This document shows, piece by piece, positions 8,120 to 16,678 of a DNA stretch of 34,276 bases. Numbering within the stretch: the stretch's first letter is position 1; each line of letters starts with the position of its first letter. The notes beneath the pieces are model-generated. The model was not told the origin of the DNA and did no database searches. It worked only from the letters and a program-made list of their open reading frames with translations. Both the position numbers and the translations under genes were made by a program. Source of the stretch: Phaeodactylibacter sp. (lineage in GTDB: Bacteria > Bacteroidota > Bacteroidia > Chitinophagales > Saprospiraceae); the NCBI GenBank assembly GCA_024102975.1, contig JAGFJD010000413.1, positions 1 to 34,276 on the forward strand. Reading direction: 5' to 3'.

Positions 8120-8950
8120 CTAGTCCAGGTGCAGCACCATGAGCGGGATGTGGGTGCCCAGGGCCATCCTCTTGGTCTGGCTGCGGTGCAGCATGCTCTC
8201 CCAGATACTGCGGTGGCGGGTCACCATGACCGCCATTTCGGCGTTTTTTTCATCAGCGTAAGCACTCAGGCCTTCGGCGACGTCTTCATTTTCCACTTCG
8301 GCAACATCGAAGGCGAAGTCCGGCTCCCCGTCTTTGAACAGTTCCTGAAAGATTTCCTCTTTAGCCTTGGCAAATTCGACGGGGATATCCTTTTTTCTTT
8401 TGACGTGGACGAAGTGGACATGCGCTTTAAAGTGCCGGTTGAATTCCGCCAGTTTCTCGATCATTTCCTTATCGGCCGATTCGTAGTTGCTGGCATAGAC
8501 GATATGCCGGATAGGCCGGAACCGGGCATCGTGCGGCACCAGCAGCACCGGGCAATAGGCCCGCTGGGAAACGCTGGAGGAGACGCTGCCGAAGATTTTT
8601 TCCAGCACGCCGCTCTGGCCGGTAGTGCCCATTACGACCAGGCCGTAGTCTTCCGACGCCTGGGTAAGTTCGTCTCCGGGAAATCCGACCAGGACGTCCG
8701 GGGAGACGGGGCAGGGGAGGGCCCCGGCCTCTTTGGTGCTTTCTTCCACAAAAGTGTTAAGCATTTCCCGGCGGCTCTCCATGAGTTGGGCGACGGGGGG
8801 GATAAAATCCGCTTCGCCGGCCGTTTCCGGCAGGAAGACGTGCACGACGTCGATGGATGCCGCCTCCAGGGCGCCGGCCAGCTGAAAGGCATAGTGTAAG
8901 GCATTTCGGGAGGTATTGGAAAAATCGGTAGGCACCAGGATCTTTTTCAT
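8120..8950 (-). CDS. tandem-domain universal stress protein (UspA family)
   Basis: A 276-residue cytosolic protein with two Usp-like halves. The first (1-145) starts MKKILVPTDFSNTSRNAL and has the nucleotide-binding glycine motif GTTGQSGVLEKIFGS followed by the CPVLLVP strand, so ATP binding is likely. The second half (about 150-276) keeps the fold pattern (IRHIVYASNY, HVHFVHVKRK, ending THIPLMVLHLD), but its loop MVTRHRSIWESMLHRSQT lacks the glycine motif, so it is probably non-binding. The start at 8950 matches the family N-terminus; an ATG six codons upstream is less likely. Usp proteins act in stress and energy-limitation responses through partners that cannot be read here. Convergent with the S9 peptidase with zero intergenic bases. 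Confidence 0.92.
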   Translation of the reverse strand: MKKILVPTDFSNTSRNALHYAFQLAGALEAASIDVVHVFLPETAGEADFIPPVAQLMESRREMLNTFVEESTKEAGALPCPVSPDVLVGFPGDELTQASEDYGLVVMGTTGQSGVLEKIFGSVSSSVSQRAYCPVLLVPHDARFRPIRHIVYASNYESADKEMIEKLAEFNRHFKAHVHFVHVKRKKDIPVEFAKAKEEIFQELFKDGEPDFAFDVAEVENEDVAEGLSAYADEKNAEMAVMVTRHRSIWESMLHRSQTKRMALGTHIPLMVLHLD

Positions 8951-8978
8951 AGGATTAGTTTTATGCAACCCTCAATAT

Positions 8979-9019
8979 AGCAATGCTGCCGGAAAATTCC
9001 TATTCCCAGCAGCATTGCT
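8979..9019. other. inverted repeat between uspA-like gene and ruvB
   Basis: Perfect 11-bp arms agcaatgctgc (8979-8989) and gcagcattgct (9009-9019) with a 19-nt loop. It lies downstream of ruvB and 29 bp upstream of the Usp start on the minus strand. It has no T-run, so it is either a weak terminator for ruvB or a leader/operator structure for the Usp gene. Confidence 0.55.
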
Positions 9020-9117
9020 TACTCCAAACATGCTCTAAAATGCAGTATCCCTGCCAAGCCCGGATTGATTTTTCTCATCAGGGAGGATGATATTTGTCAA
9101 AATATGGCCCACCCGGA

Positions 9118-10164
9118 TCACCCGGGGGCGTCCAGCCCGTCAAACAGCGTGCCGGCCCGGCCCGGGGGCACCACTCCGATGTGGCGGTAGGCCCTTTCGG
9201 TGGCTTCCCGGCCCCGGGGTGTGCGCTGGATGTAGCCTTCCATGATGAGGAAAGGCTCGTGTACCTCCTCGATGGTGCCTGCCTCTTCGCCTACGGCGGT
9301 GGCGATGGTCGTGATGCCAACCGGCCCCCCTTTGAATTTGTGGATGATGGTAGACAGGATTTTGTTGTCCATCTCGTCCAGGCCGCCTTCGTCGACATTG
9401 AGGGCAGAGAGCCCGAAGTGGGCGATCTCTACGTCGATGGTGCCGTCGCCCTTGATCTGGGCAAAGTCGCGGATACGGCGCAGCAGGGCGTTGGCGATTC
9501 GCGGGGTGCCGCGGCTGCGGCGGGCGATCTCGGCGGCGCCCTCCTCGGTAATCGGCACTTTCAGGATGCCGGCGGAGCGTTTGATGATGCGTTCCAGCGT
9601 TTGGGCGTCGTAGTAATCCAGGTGGCAGTTGATGCCAAAGCGGGCGCGCATAGGTGCGGTGAGCAGGCCCATGCGGGTAGTGGCCCCCACCAGGGTGAAG
9701 GGGTTGAGCGTAATCTGGATGCTGCGGGCGTTGGGGCCGCTGTCGATCATGATGTCGATGCGGTAGTCTTCCATGGCGGAGTACAGGTATTCCTCGACCA
9801 CCGTATTAAGGCGGTGGATTTCGTCGATGAACAGCACGTCCCCTTCTTCCAGGTTGGTCAGCAGGCCGGCCAGGTCGCCCGGTTTTTCCAGGACGGGGCC
9901 GGAGGACATCTTCAGGCCCGCCTCCAGCTCGAAAGCAATGATGTGAGAGAGGGTCGTTTTGCCCAGGCCCGGCGGGCCGTGCAGCAGGACGTGGTCCAGC
10001 GCCTCGCCCCGTTGTTTGGCCGCCTGGATGAAGACGTGCAGGTTCTCTACGATCTTCGGCTGCCCGCTGAAATCTTCCAGTGCTTTGGGGCGCAGGGACT
10101 TTTCTATCTGTTGCTCTTCGGCGCTCAGGCGTTCGTCGCCCGGGTCCAGATTCGGATTTTGCAT
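9118..10164 (-). CDS. ruvB: Holliday junction branch-migration DNA helicase RuvB
   Basis: A 348-residue AAA+ ATPase that forms the hexameric motor of the RuvAB complex, driving branch migration of Holliday junctions in recombination repair. Seen directly: the N-terminal family motif [11 protein letters not shown], Walker [10 protein letters not shown] (63-71), Walker [10 protein letters not shown] (112-120), the beta-hairpin region [17 protein letters not shown], sensor 1 GATTRMG and the arginine-finger segment APMRARFGI, then the RuvB winged-helix domain ([20 protein letters not shown]). Length is typical. It stands alone, without ruvA or ruvC, as is usual in Bacteroidota, and is divergent from icd. 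Confidence 0.98.
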   Translation of the reverse strand: MQNPNLDPGDERLSAEEQQIEKSLRPKALEDFSGQPKIVENLHVFIQAAKQRGEALDHVLLHGPPGLGKTTLSHIIAFELEAGLKMSSGPVLEKPGDLAGLLTNLEEGDVLFIDEIHRLNTVVEEYLYSAMEDYRIDIMIDSGPNARSIQITLNPFTLVGATTRMGLLTAPMRARFGINCHLDYYDAQTLERIIKRSAGILKVPITEEGAAEIARRSRGTPRIANALLRRIRDFAQIKGDGTIDVEIAHFGLSALNVDEGGLDEMDNKILSTIIHKFKGGPVGITTIATAVGEEAGTIEEVHEPFLIMEGYIQRTPRGREATERAYRHIGVVPPGRAGTLFDGLDAPG

Positions 10165-10191
10165 AGTTTGTCCTTCATCGGTTCAGTTTTC

Positions 10192-10199
10192 CAAAGGTA
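10192..10199 (-). promoter_or_regulatory. candidate -7 box TACCTTTG for ruvB
   Basis: Reads TACCTTTG on the minus strand, an exact TAnnTTTG match, 28 bp before the ruvB ATG, which would give a leader of about 20 nt. The -33 region shows no clear TTTG. Confidence 0.5.
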
Positions 10200-10308
10200 A
10201 GGGGAATTTTCAGGAAAAGGCCTATATTCCTGTCCATGAAGGCACCAATCACCTGGACAGATACGCTGAAAATTCCAGCGCTCCTTCATCCGAAAAAATA
10301 TAAATTCT

Positions 10309-10316
10309 TACATTTG
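10309..10316 (+). promoter_or_regulatory. candidate -7 box TACATTTG for icd
   Basis: Exact TAnnTTTG match 154 bp upstream of icd. If used, the transcript would carry a leader of roughly 150 nt containing the nested stem at 10353-10409. The nearer TACCCTTG at 10423-10430 is the alternative. Confidence 0.4.
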
Positions 10317-10470
10317 TGCGGTTTTTGGGCCTTGCCCTGGAGGCAGTGGTGTGTTTTTCGTGTTTTTGTGTCCCGCCTGTCCAGCCGGGCAGGCTTCGTG
10401 GCGAAAAACGGCGTGTACCCTTTACCCTTGCATGACATAGAAAAAACAACAAATAAAACTGAAAAGTACA

Positions 10471-11736
10471 ATGAGTGGAAGCAAAGTAACCATTGAAAAT
10501 GGAAAGTTGATCGTTCCCGACGACCCCGTCATTCCCTACATCGAGGGCGACGGCATCGGCCCGGACATCTGGGCGGCATCCGAGCGCGTTTTTGACGCAG
10601 CCGTTGAAAAAGCCTACGGCGGCAAGCGCAAAATTCACTGGAAGGAAGTGCTGGCCGGGCAGAAAGCCTTTGACGCTACCGGCGAATGGCTCCCGGAGGA
10701 CACCCTGCACGCCATCGAAGAATACCTGGTGGCTATCAAGGGGCCGCTGACGACGCCGGTCGGGGGCGGCATCCGCTCATTAAACGTGGCCCTGCGCCAG
10801 AAGCTCGACCTCTTTGCCTGTGTCCGCCCGGTGCGCTGGTTTACCGGCGTGCCTTCTCCGGTCAAGCGCCCCGACCAGATCGACATGGTCATTTTCCGGG
10901 AAAACACGGAAGACATCTACGCCGGCATCGAATACCTGCACGGCACGCCGGAGCTGGAAAAACTGAAGAACTTCCTGGTCGGCGAAATGGGTGTTACCCA
11001 GATCCGCTTCCCGGACACCGTTTCCCTTGGCATAAAGCCTGTATCCGTGGAAGGCACGGAGCGGTTGGTGAAATCGGCTATCGATTATGCGCTCGACAAC
11101 GGCCTGCCTTCGGTCACCCTCGTCCATAAGGGCAATATCATGAAGTTCACCGAGGGCAAGTTCAAAGAGTGGGGCTACGAAGTGGCCGAGCGGGAATACG
11201 GCGACAAGGTCTTCACCTGGGCTCAGTACGACCGCATCGCTGCCGACGAGGGCCGGGAAGCCGCCAACAACGCCCAAAAGAAAGCCCTGGATAACGGCGC
11301 CCTGCTGGTCAAAGACGCCATCGCCGACGCTTTCCTTCAGCAGATCCTTACCCGCCCGGCAGAGTACTCCGTCATTGCCACCCTGAACCTGAACGGCGAT
11401 TACATCTCCGACGCTCTGGCCGCGCAGGTAGGCGGCATCGGCATCGCCCCCGGCGCCAACATCAACTATACTACCGGCCGGGCCATCTTCGAAGCCACGC
11501 ACGGCACTGCGCCCAAGTACGCCGGCCTGGATAAGGTGAATCCCAGTTCGGTGATCCTCTCCGGCGAAATGATGTTCCGCTACATGGGCTGGAAAGAAGC
11601 TGCCGACCTGGTCATCAAAGGCGTGGAAGGCGCCATCTCTAAAAAACGGGTGACCTACGACTTCCACCGCCTGATGGAAGGGGCTACCCTGTTGAAATGT
11701 TCAGAGTTCGGCTCTGAGATTATTGGCAATATGTAA
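10471..11736 (+). CDS. icd: NADP-dependent isocitrate dehydrogenase
   Basis: A 421-residue TCA-cycle enzyme that oxidatively decarboxylates isocitrate to 2-oxoglutarate in the cytosol. It is close to the E. coli Icd type (416 residues). The substrate-binding segment [13 protein letters not shown] (98-110) includes the serine phosphorylated by AceK in enterics (Ser103 here). Also present are [21 protein letters not shown] (142-155), the metal-binding aspartates in [14 protein letters not shown], and the coenzyme motif HGTAPKYAG with the later TYDFHRLM. The Lys-Tyr and Tyr/Arg positions in those motifs match NADP-using members. The start ATG follows an A-rich leader. Transcribed alone; divergent from ruvB. 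Confidence 0.97.
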   Translation: MSGSKVTIENGKLIVPDDPVIPYIEGDGIGPDIWAASERVFDAAVEKAYGGKRKIHWKEVLAGQKAFDATGEWLPEDTLHAIEEYLVAIKGPLTTPVGGGIRSLNVALRQKLDLFACVRPVRWFTGVPSPVKRPDQIDMVIFRENTEDIYAGIEYLHGTPELEKLKNFLVGEMGVTQIRFPDTVSLGIKPVSVEGTERLVKSAIDYALDNGLPSVTLVHKGNIMKFTEGKFKEWGYEVAEREYGDKVFTWAQYDRIAADEGREAANNAQKKALDNGALLVKDAIADAFLQQILTRPAEYSVIATLNLNGDYISDALAAQVGGIGIAPGANINYTTGRAIFEATHGTAPKYAGLDKVNPSSVILSGEMMFRYMGWKEAADLVIKGVEGAISKKRVTYDFHRLMEGATLLKCSEFGSEIIGNM

Positions 11737-12134
11737 CTTGACGCGAGGTTTGAGGTTAGGGCTTAGGGCAGGAGGCGGCGGGTGCAATCCCGGTATTTTC
11801 CGGCAGGTATGCCTTATGCCTGGCACCCGCCCACACTACTGGACAAAATGGTTTTGGACATACAGCGCACTGAGTCCAACACAGAGGTACGCAAAGTTTT
11901 ACCGTTGATAATCAAGCCTTTGTGTGGCTCTGTGGGGTATCATTCTGACGTTGGACAGCCCGGTGGAGCTTCGTACATCCCCGAATCGAGTTCAGGGAAG
12001 GCTGTACACAACCCAGGTCTGCCGCGGGACTCGTACACCGTACACAGCCCCGGCAACCTCTGTCCAACGTTAGAATGGTAGCCGGCTCTGGGGCCTCCCG
12101 GCGTACTCTGTGTCCAAAAAAAATGTCCGGCAGT
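11737..12134. repeat. 398-bp intergenic region with three inverted repeats
   Basis: Between the convergent icd and GH43 genes. Repeat one: ggcgggtgc (11777-11785) with gcacccgcc (11823-11831). Repeat two: cacagaggtacgcaaag (11880-11896) with ctttgtgtggctctgtg (11918-11934), 14 of 17 positions paired. Repeat three: cattctgacgttggacag (11941-11958) with ctgtccaacgttagaatg (12060-12077), 17 of 18 paired, with a 101-bp centre holding the direct repeat tcgtaca. Any of these could end icd transcription. No coding remnant is recognised. Confidence 0.8.
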
Positions 12135-13736
12135 TCAGGGCGTTATCCTAAACCAATCTACATCCACATACCCCCCGTCGTTCATCCGTTCCCGGCGGGA
12201 GCAGAAGAGCCCCACTTTGGCGCCGATCCATTTGCCTTCCCGCGCCGCAAAGGGCTTGCCGAAGGTGGTGAATTTCTTTCCGTCCAGGCTGAAGGCAAAG
12301 CGGCACAGGCCGCCTTCAGCGACTTTAACCTGCAGGTATACCGTATTCTCCCCAACCGGTGCTTTGTCAACCACCAGCTCGGCCTTGCCGTTTTCCGCAT
12401 CTTCGCAAACAGCCTGGGACAGGAATAGCCGCCCGGCTTCCCGTTCCAGGGCCAGGTAGGCATAGTCTCTGCCCATGACGATCAGGCCGGTTTTCTCGCC
12501 GTCGAAATGGTGGGAAAACGTCACTTTAGCGGTGGCGGCAAATTCGGGCGCCGGCATTTTCTGGAGCAGGAGGTTAGGCGCGTCCCAGAGGTTTTTAGCG
12601 CCTTCTTTTTGCACCACCGGATTCATGCGCAGGAAGCCGCCGGTATTGGCAAATGCCCAGGCAGGTTCCGGGTTGGCGTGCCACTGCCATTGCCTGCCCA
12701 GTTCGGGGGCGTCGAATTCGTCGGAAGTTTGCGGCGTTTTGGTTGGATACGTTTTGCCAACGTTAGGTTTCTTCCATTCCGTCACCGGCTCGCCGGTGCC
12801 GTTGCCGTCTGCATCTTCGCCGATGACGATCCAGTCGTCTTTCCATTGGGCGGGTTGCAGGTGGACGATGCGCCCGTAGGGCTGTTTCTCCTGGAAGTGG
12901 AGGAACCAGCTTTCGCCATTTTCCAGTTCTACCCAGGCACCCTGGTGTGGGCCGTTGATTTCGGTTTTGCCCTGATGCAGGACGATGCGGTCTTCGTAGG
13001 GCCCGTAGATGTTCTTCGAGCGCAGCACCGTCTGCCAGCCGGTGGGTACGCCGCCGCCGGGAGCGAAGATGTAATAGTATCCGTTGCGTTTGTATAGTTT
13101 GGGGCCTTCGATGGTGGGGTGGGCGTCGTGGCCGTCAAAGACGAGCACGCCGTCGTCCAGCAGTTTTTTGCCGTCGGGCGACATGCGGTTGATCACCAGG
13201 ATGCTCTTGATGCCTGCCCTGCTGCCGGCGAAGGCGTGGACGAGGTAGGCCTTGCCGTCGTCGTCCCATAGCGGGCAGGGGTCGATCCAGCCTTTGGCGG
13301 CCTGCACCAGGTGGGGGCCTTCCCAGGTGCCTCTGGGATCCTGTGTTTTACACATGTATATCCCAAAGTCAGGGTCGCCGTAGTAGACGTAGAACCAACC
13401 GTCGTGATAGCGGATAGACGGTGCCCAGACGCCGTTGCCGTGCTGCGGCTTGTCGAAGACATCAAGGGGCGGCTGGCGGGTGAAGATGTGGTTGACGATC
13501 TCCCAGTTGACCAGGTCTTTGGAGTGCAGCACCGGCAGGGCCGGCACGCAGTTGAAGCTGGAGGAAACCATGTAGAAATCATCGCCGGCGCGGACAGCGT
13601 CCGGGTCGGAATAATCGGCAAAGATGATGGGGTTCCTGTATTTGCTGTCGCTTAGGTTGGGGTTCCAGGCCTGAGCGTGGGTATAGTTCAGGAGGAAATA
13701 AAGGAAAAGGAGAAAACAGAATTTCAGTCGAGCCAT
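12135..13736 (-). CDS. secreted GH43-family glycoside hydrolase (beta-xylosidase / alpha-L-arabinofuranosidase type)
   Basis: A 533-residue exported glycosidase. The start at 13736 is chosen because AAGGA lies about six bases upstream and the protein begins with a signal peptide (MARLKFCFLLFLYFLLNYTHAQ); an ATG two codons earlier is the alternative. The five-bladed propeller (about 30-330) shows the GH43 catalytic triad: base Asp44 in DYSDPDAVR, pKa-modulating Asp152 in WIDPCPLWDDDGKAYL and acid Glu210 in TIEGPKLYKRNGYYYIF. A C-terminal beta-sandwich (about 345-533; FDAPELGRQWQWHANPEPAW) is the accessory domain common in xylosidase-type GH43. Substrates are probably xylo- or arabino-oligosaccharides; the exact linkage is not readable. 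There is no lipobox, so it should be periplasmic or secreted by the general pathway. Confidence 0.92.
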   Translation of the reverse strand: MARLKFCFLLFLYFLLNYTHAQAWNPNLSDSKYRNPIIFADYSDPDAVRAGDDFYMVSSSFNCVPALPVLHSKDLVNWEIVNHIFTRQPPLDVFDKPQHGNGVWAPSIRYHDGWFYVYYGDPDFGIYMCKTQDPRGTWEGPHLVQAAKGWIDPCPLWDDDGKAYLVHAFAGSRAGIKSILVINRMSPDGKKLLDDGVLVFDGHDAHPTIEGPKLYKRNGYYYIFAPGGGVPTGWQTVLRSKNIYGPYEDRIVLHQGKTEINGPHQGAWVELENGESWFLHFQEKQPYGRIVHLQPAQWKDDWIVIGEDADGNGTGEPVTEWKKPNVGKTYPTKTPQTSDEFDAPELGRQWQWHANPEPAWAFANTGGFLRMNPVVQKEGAKNLWDAPNLLLQKMPAPEFAATAKVTFSHHFDGEKTGLIVMGRDYAYLALEREAGRLFLSQAVCEDAENGKAELVVDKAPVGENTVYLQVKVAEGGLCRFAFSLDGKKFTTFGKPFAAREGKWIGAKVGLFCSRRERMNDGGYVDVDWFRITP

Positions 13737-13794
13737 TGGCATTCCTTTTTGATTTTGCAAAACGTGCTCTTGGCGCCGCACGGGCGGTTCATGC

Positions 13795-13802
13795 CAAAGT
13801 TA
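13795..13802 (-). promoter_or_regulatory. candidate -7 box TAACTTTG for the GH43 gene
   Basis: Exact TAnnTTTG match on the minus strand, 59 bp before the GH43 start. It predicts a leader of roughly 50 nt. No clear -33 element is visible at 19-bp spacing. Confidence 0.45.
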
Positions 13803-13871
13803 GCGCATGGCTTACGGACAGCCTATTCAATTATTATCAAAAGGAGTGCAGGAATAACCGGTGCGCACCAG

Positions 13872-14558
13872 TTATCCTTTTTTCAACGCTTCGAAGTTGA
13901 GGATATCCATGTAATCCCATTCCCGGTAGGCGAGCATATATACTTTCTCCCTGGTGCCGAGGTCGACCAGTTCCTGGCCGAACCGCAGGGCAGCGAAAAT
14001 CGGGACCAATTGCAGCTTTTTGTATTCCGGGAACAGCTGGCGGAAACGCGGGAGGACGTTGTTTTTGAACGCCAGCAGCTTTTCTTCGTTGGGGCTCATT
14101 TTAGAATCAACCAGGTATACGGAGGTATCGGTAACGGCAACGACGTCGAATTCGCCTTTGATGCCTTTTTGCTTAATATGCTTCCTGCGGTTGGCCATGA
14201 TGTCCAGTACTTCCTCCCGGAAGTACTTTTCAATGGCTGGCCCCACTGCCGGAGCGACGATGTCTTCCACTAACGTGCCCATCTTGTTGGCAAGCTCGCC
14301 CCACTGCTTGTTCATGTTGCGCCGATCCTTCCGCATCTCGTCCTTGAAGTCTTTCATCTCGTCCTTGAAGTCTTTCATCTCGTCTTTGAAGTCTTTCATC
14401 TCGTCCTTGAAGTCCTTCATCTCGTCTTTGAAGTCCTTCATCTCGTCTTTGAATACAAGCATTTCCCGTTCCAGGCGGTGCAGGGACCGGTTGGTTTGGA
14501 TGATGAACTCGGCGAGGGCCGATTCGACGATGTTTAAGCGTTCTTCCACCTGATTCAT
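13872..14558 (-). CDS. coiled-coil protein with PD-(D/E)XK nuclease-like core (DUF3782-like)
   Basis: A 228-residue protein without a signal peptide. The start MNQVEERLNIVES at 14558 is chosen because the upstream in-frame extension is unlike the family. Residues about 1-95 are a long charged helix holding six copies of FKDEM in a strict heptad (F and M at the two core positions), predicting a parallel coiled coil. The C-terminal half (about 100-228) has the order expected for a PD-(D/E)XK fold: helix, then GEFDVVAV (135-142), then VYLVDSKMS (147-155), where Asp138 and the Asp151-x-Lys153 pair would be the metal/catalytic residues. Families of this layout occur widely in Bacteroidota and cyanobacteria without assigned function. 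Nuclease activity is inference; it may be a structural or DNA-tethering protein. Confidence 0.75.
   Translation of the reverse strand: MNQVEERLNIVESALAEFIIQTNRSLHRLEREMLVFKDEMKDFKDEMKDFKDEMKDFKDEMKDFKDEMKDFKDEMRKDRRNMNKQWGELANKMGTLVEDIVAPAVGPAIEKYFREEVLDIMANRRKHIKQKGIKGEFDVVAVTDTSVYLVDSKMSPNEEKLLAFKNNVLPRFRQLFPEYKKLQLVPIFAALRFGQELVDLGTREKVYMLAYREWDYMDILNFEALKKG
14332..14455. repeat. 21-bp in-frame tandem repeat encoding a 7-residue heptad
   Basis: Five full 21-bp units (starts 14341, 14362, 14383, 14404, 14425) with partial units on both sides encode FKDEMKD repeated. The differences between units are synonymous C/T changes only. Each unit is exactly one coiled-coil heptad, so a gain or loss of units would lengthen or shorten the coil without breaking the frame. 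Confidence 0.95.
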
Positions 14559-15001
14559 AGGTTTACGGTTTTGTAAGATACAGCAATCCCGGCCAATAGT
14601 AAAACCGGATGAGAAAAAGTTGGTTTGCTTGCAAGCGGTAGCACGCGATAGATTGAGCGTCGTAGGCACAATTTAGAAAATGTATTTGTTTGAAACAAGT
14701 TTTGGGTTGATTTTTTTGATATAACCTTATTTTTATAATTTTTACTAATGGTTTTGCTTTTGGGTTATACGCCAGTAGAGTAAAAGTTCAAGCGGAAGCG
14801 GAGGTGTGGACAGGGGGGCAAAAGAGGGCAGGGTTAACAGGATGTAGCGAATAGCGCATATATCCTGAAAACCCCTGCCGGCCTTGCTGCGCCAGCCTCT
14901 GGCCGACGCAGCAAGGCCGGCCAGGAGGTGTTCAAAATGCTGTGCCTGCGGGGTTTGAAACACGCAGGGGGCCAAGAGGTATTCCTGTGTCGGCCTGTTA
15001 A
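14559..15001. other. 443-bp intergenic region
   Basis: Lies between the coiled-coil gene start and the symporter stop. The half near 14660-14760 is very AT-rich; the half near the symporter holds the strong hairpin at 14877-14921 and a small stem caggat/atcctg (about 14840-14866). No exact TAnnTTTG box is seen for the coiled-coil gene, and no coding remnant is recognised. Confidence 0.6.
14877..14921 (-). terminator. strong hairpin downstream of the symporter gene
   Basis: Perfect 15-bp GC-rich arms gccggccttgctgcg (14877-14891) and cgcagcaaggccggc (14907-14921) with a 15-nt loop, about 80 bp past the symporter stop on the minus strand. The bases after the stem on that strand include a TTTT stretch a few bases on, so an intrinsic terminator is plausible though not textbook. 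Confidence 0.55.
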
Positions 15002-16678
15002 TTACCAGAACACATAGTACAAAACTGCTAAAATCGTGCAGATCACCGCCACGCTGATGTTAAAGGCCCGGCCGGTGCGGAACAATTCCCGGGAAAGCAC
15101 GATCCCCTTTTCGTGGGGGGCGCCCTTGTTTTCCTGGTAGCTGATGGCCACCATGATGGCCATAGTGCCCAGCCACGTCCAGAGCATCTGGTTCAGGAAC
15201 GGAAGGTTCAGGAAGAAGGGGCTATCCGACCAGCCGTTGGGGGCTACTTTGAAATACAGGGCGATGGGGATGGACAGCAGCGCGCCCCAGATGGCGGCTC
15301 TGTTGGTCGTTTGCCTCCAGAACAAGCCCAGCATGAAAACCGCCAGGATGCCCGGGCTGACGATGCCGGTATATTCCTGGATGTACTGGAAGACCTGCCC
15401 GAGGTTCTTAAGCTGCGGGGCAATCAGCACGGCGATCAGCAGCGCAACGCCTGCCGAGGCCCGGCCTACGGTAACCAGTTGTTTTTCCGAGGCTTGTTTA
15501 TTGACGTAAGGCTTATAAATATCCATAGTGAAAATAGTGGCCGTGGAATTCAGCATGGACGCCAGGGAGGAGACAATGGCGGCGGACAGGGCAGCCAGCA
15601 CCAGTCCCTTCAGGCCGGCGGGTATGAAACTGCTGATCAGCCAGGGCGCGGCGTTGTCGTTGATGATATTTCCGCTGGGGCCGATAAATGAAGGGTCAGC
15701 TGTCGTTGCATCCACGACTCCTTCCGGGGAAGAGTTAAGCACGAAGGCGACGATGCCGGGGATGACTACGATCAGGGGGATCAACAGCTTCAGGAAGGCA
15801 GCAAAGGCAATGCCGCGCTGCGATTCCTTCAGGGATTTGGCCGCCAGGGTGCGCTGGATGATGTATTGGTTGAAGCCCCAGTAGTAGAGGTTGGCCACCC
15901 ACAGGCCGCCGATCAGCACGGTCAGGCCGGGCAGGTCCAGCCAGGCGTCCCGGCCGTCCGGCGTGAGAATCTCTCCTTTTTCCAGGATCATGGAGAATTT
16001 TTCGGGCACCTGTTCGTATATGGCCTTCATGCCGGCGATCACGCCGCCGTCGGGCGAAACGTGCGTCAGGGCAATATACGTGGTGATCAGGCCGCCGGCG
16101 ATGAGGAGGACGACCTGAATGACGTCCGTCCAGGCCACCGCCGCCAGGCCGCCCCACAGGGAATAAACGGCGGCGAACAACGCCAGGCCGATGATGCAGG
16201 TCAGTAGGATGGAGCCGTCCCCAACGCCGATGATGGTGTCCAGGGCCGTTGCGCCCAAATACAGTACCGAGGTAAGGTTGACAAAAATGTACAGGCCGAT
16301 CCAGAAGACGGCCAAAATAGTCTTCAGTTGTTCGCTGTAGCGTTTTTCCACGAACTCCGGGATGGTATACAGCTGCTTCTCGATGAAGATGGGCAGGAAG
16401 AATTTCCCTACGATGAGCAGCGTCAGGGCCGCCATCCATTCGTAGGAGGCGATGGCCAGTCCGATGGCGAACCCGGAGCCGGACATGCCGATGAACTGCT
16501 CGGCGGAGATGTTGGCGGCGATCAGGGAGGCGCCGATGGCCCACCACGGCAGCGACTTGCCGGCCAGGAAATAGTCTTCGGAAGTTTTTTCTCCTTTGCG
16601 GGTCACCCAGAAGGCGATGCTGATGATGGTCAGCCCGTAGGCGATAAAGATCAGGTAGTCAATCGTTGCGAATTTCAT
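15002..16678 (-). CDS. sodium/solute symporter family (SSS, SGLT-like) sugar transporter
   Basis: A 558-residue inner-membrane protein with about 14 hydrophobic segments, importing a solute with Na+. Seen: the N-terminal first helix (DYLIFIAYGLTIISIAFWV), the SSS signature region EDYFLAGKSLPWWAIGASLI and NISAEQFIGMSGSGFAIG (about 57-74), which in LeuT-fold members contributes to the sodium site, and the conserved GFNQYIIQRTLAAKSLKESQ segment. Length and layout resemble bacterial galactose/glucose SGLT homologues. The start codon overlaps the stop of the upstream galT remnant (ATGA), and that neighbour suggests galactose as the original substrate, by inference. A hairpin 80 bp downstream may end the transcript. 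Confidence 0.92.
   Translation of the reverse strand: MKFATIDYLIFIAYGLTIISIAFWVTRKGEKTSEDYFLAGKSLPWWAIGASLIAANISAEQFIGMSGSGFAIGLAIASYEWMAALTLLIVGKFFLPIFIEKQLYTIPEFVEKRYSEQLKTILAVFWIGLYIFVNLTSVLYLGATALDTIIGVGDGSILLTCIIGLALFAAVYSLWGGLAAVAWTDVIQVVLLIAGGLITTYIALTHVSPDGGVIAGMKAIYEQVPEKFSMILEKGEILTPDGRDAWLDLPGLTVLIGGLWVANLYYWGFNQYIIQRTLAAKSLKESQRGIAFAAFLKLLIPLIVVIPGIVAFVLNSSPEGVVDATTADPSFIGPSGNIINDNAAPWLISSFIPAGLKGLVLAALSAAIVSSLASMLNSTATIFTMDIYKPYVNKQASEKQLVTVGRASAGVALLIAVLIAPQLKNLGQVFQYIQEYTGIVSPGILAVFMLGLFWRQTTNRAAIWGALLSIPIALYFKVAPNGWSDSPFFLNLPFLNQMLWTWLGTMAIMVAISYQENKGAPHEKGIVLSRELFRTGRAFNISVAVICTILAVLYYVFW

Larger units (their letters stand above)
10165..10470. other. 306-bp divergent intergenic region between ruvB and icd
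   Basis: Holds the ruvB -7 box (10192-10199), a plus-strand TACATTTG (10309-10316), and a nested stem in the possible icd leader: gtttttcg (10353-10360) with cgaaaaac (10402-10409), and inside it gcctg/caggc (10375/10390). Just before icd, TACCCTTG (10423-10430) is one base off the -7 consensus and would give a short leader. No coding content is seen. Confidence 0.6.

Noticed and set aside
9094..10200. Plus-strand open frame of 368 codons over ruvB
   Set aside because: Antisense shadow; the minus strand encodes a complete RuvB with all motifs.
14745..14975. 76-codon frame between the coiled-coil gene and the symporter
   Set aside because: It covers the large hairpin at 14877-14921 and has no recognisable sequence or start signal.
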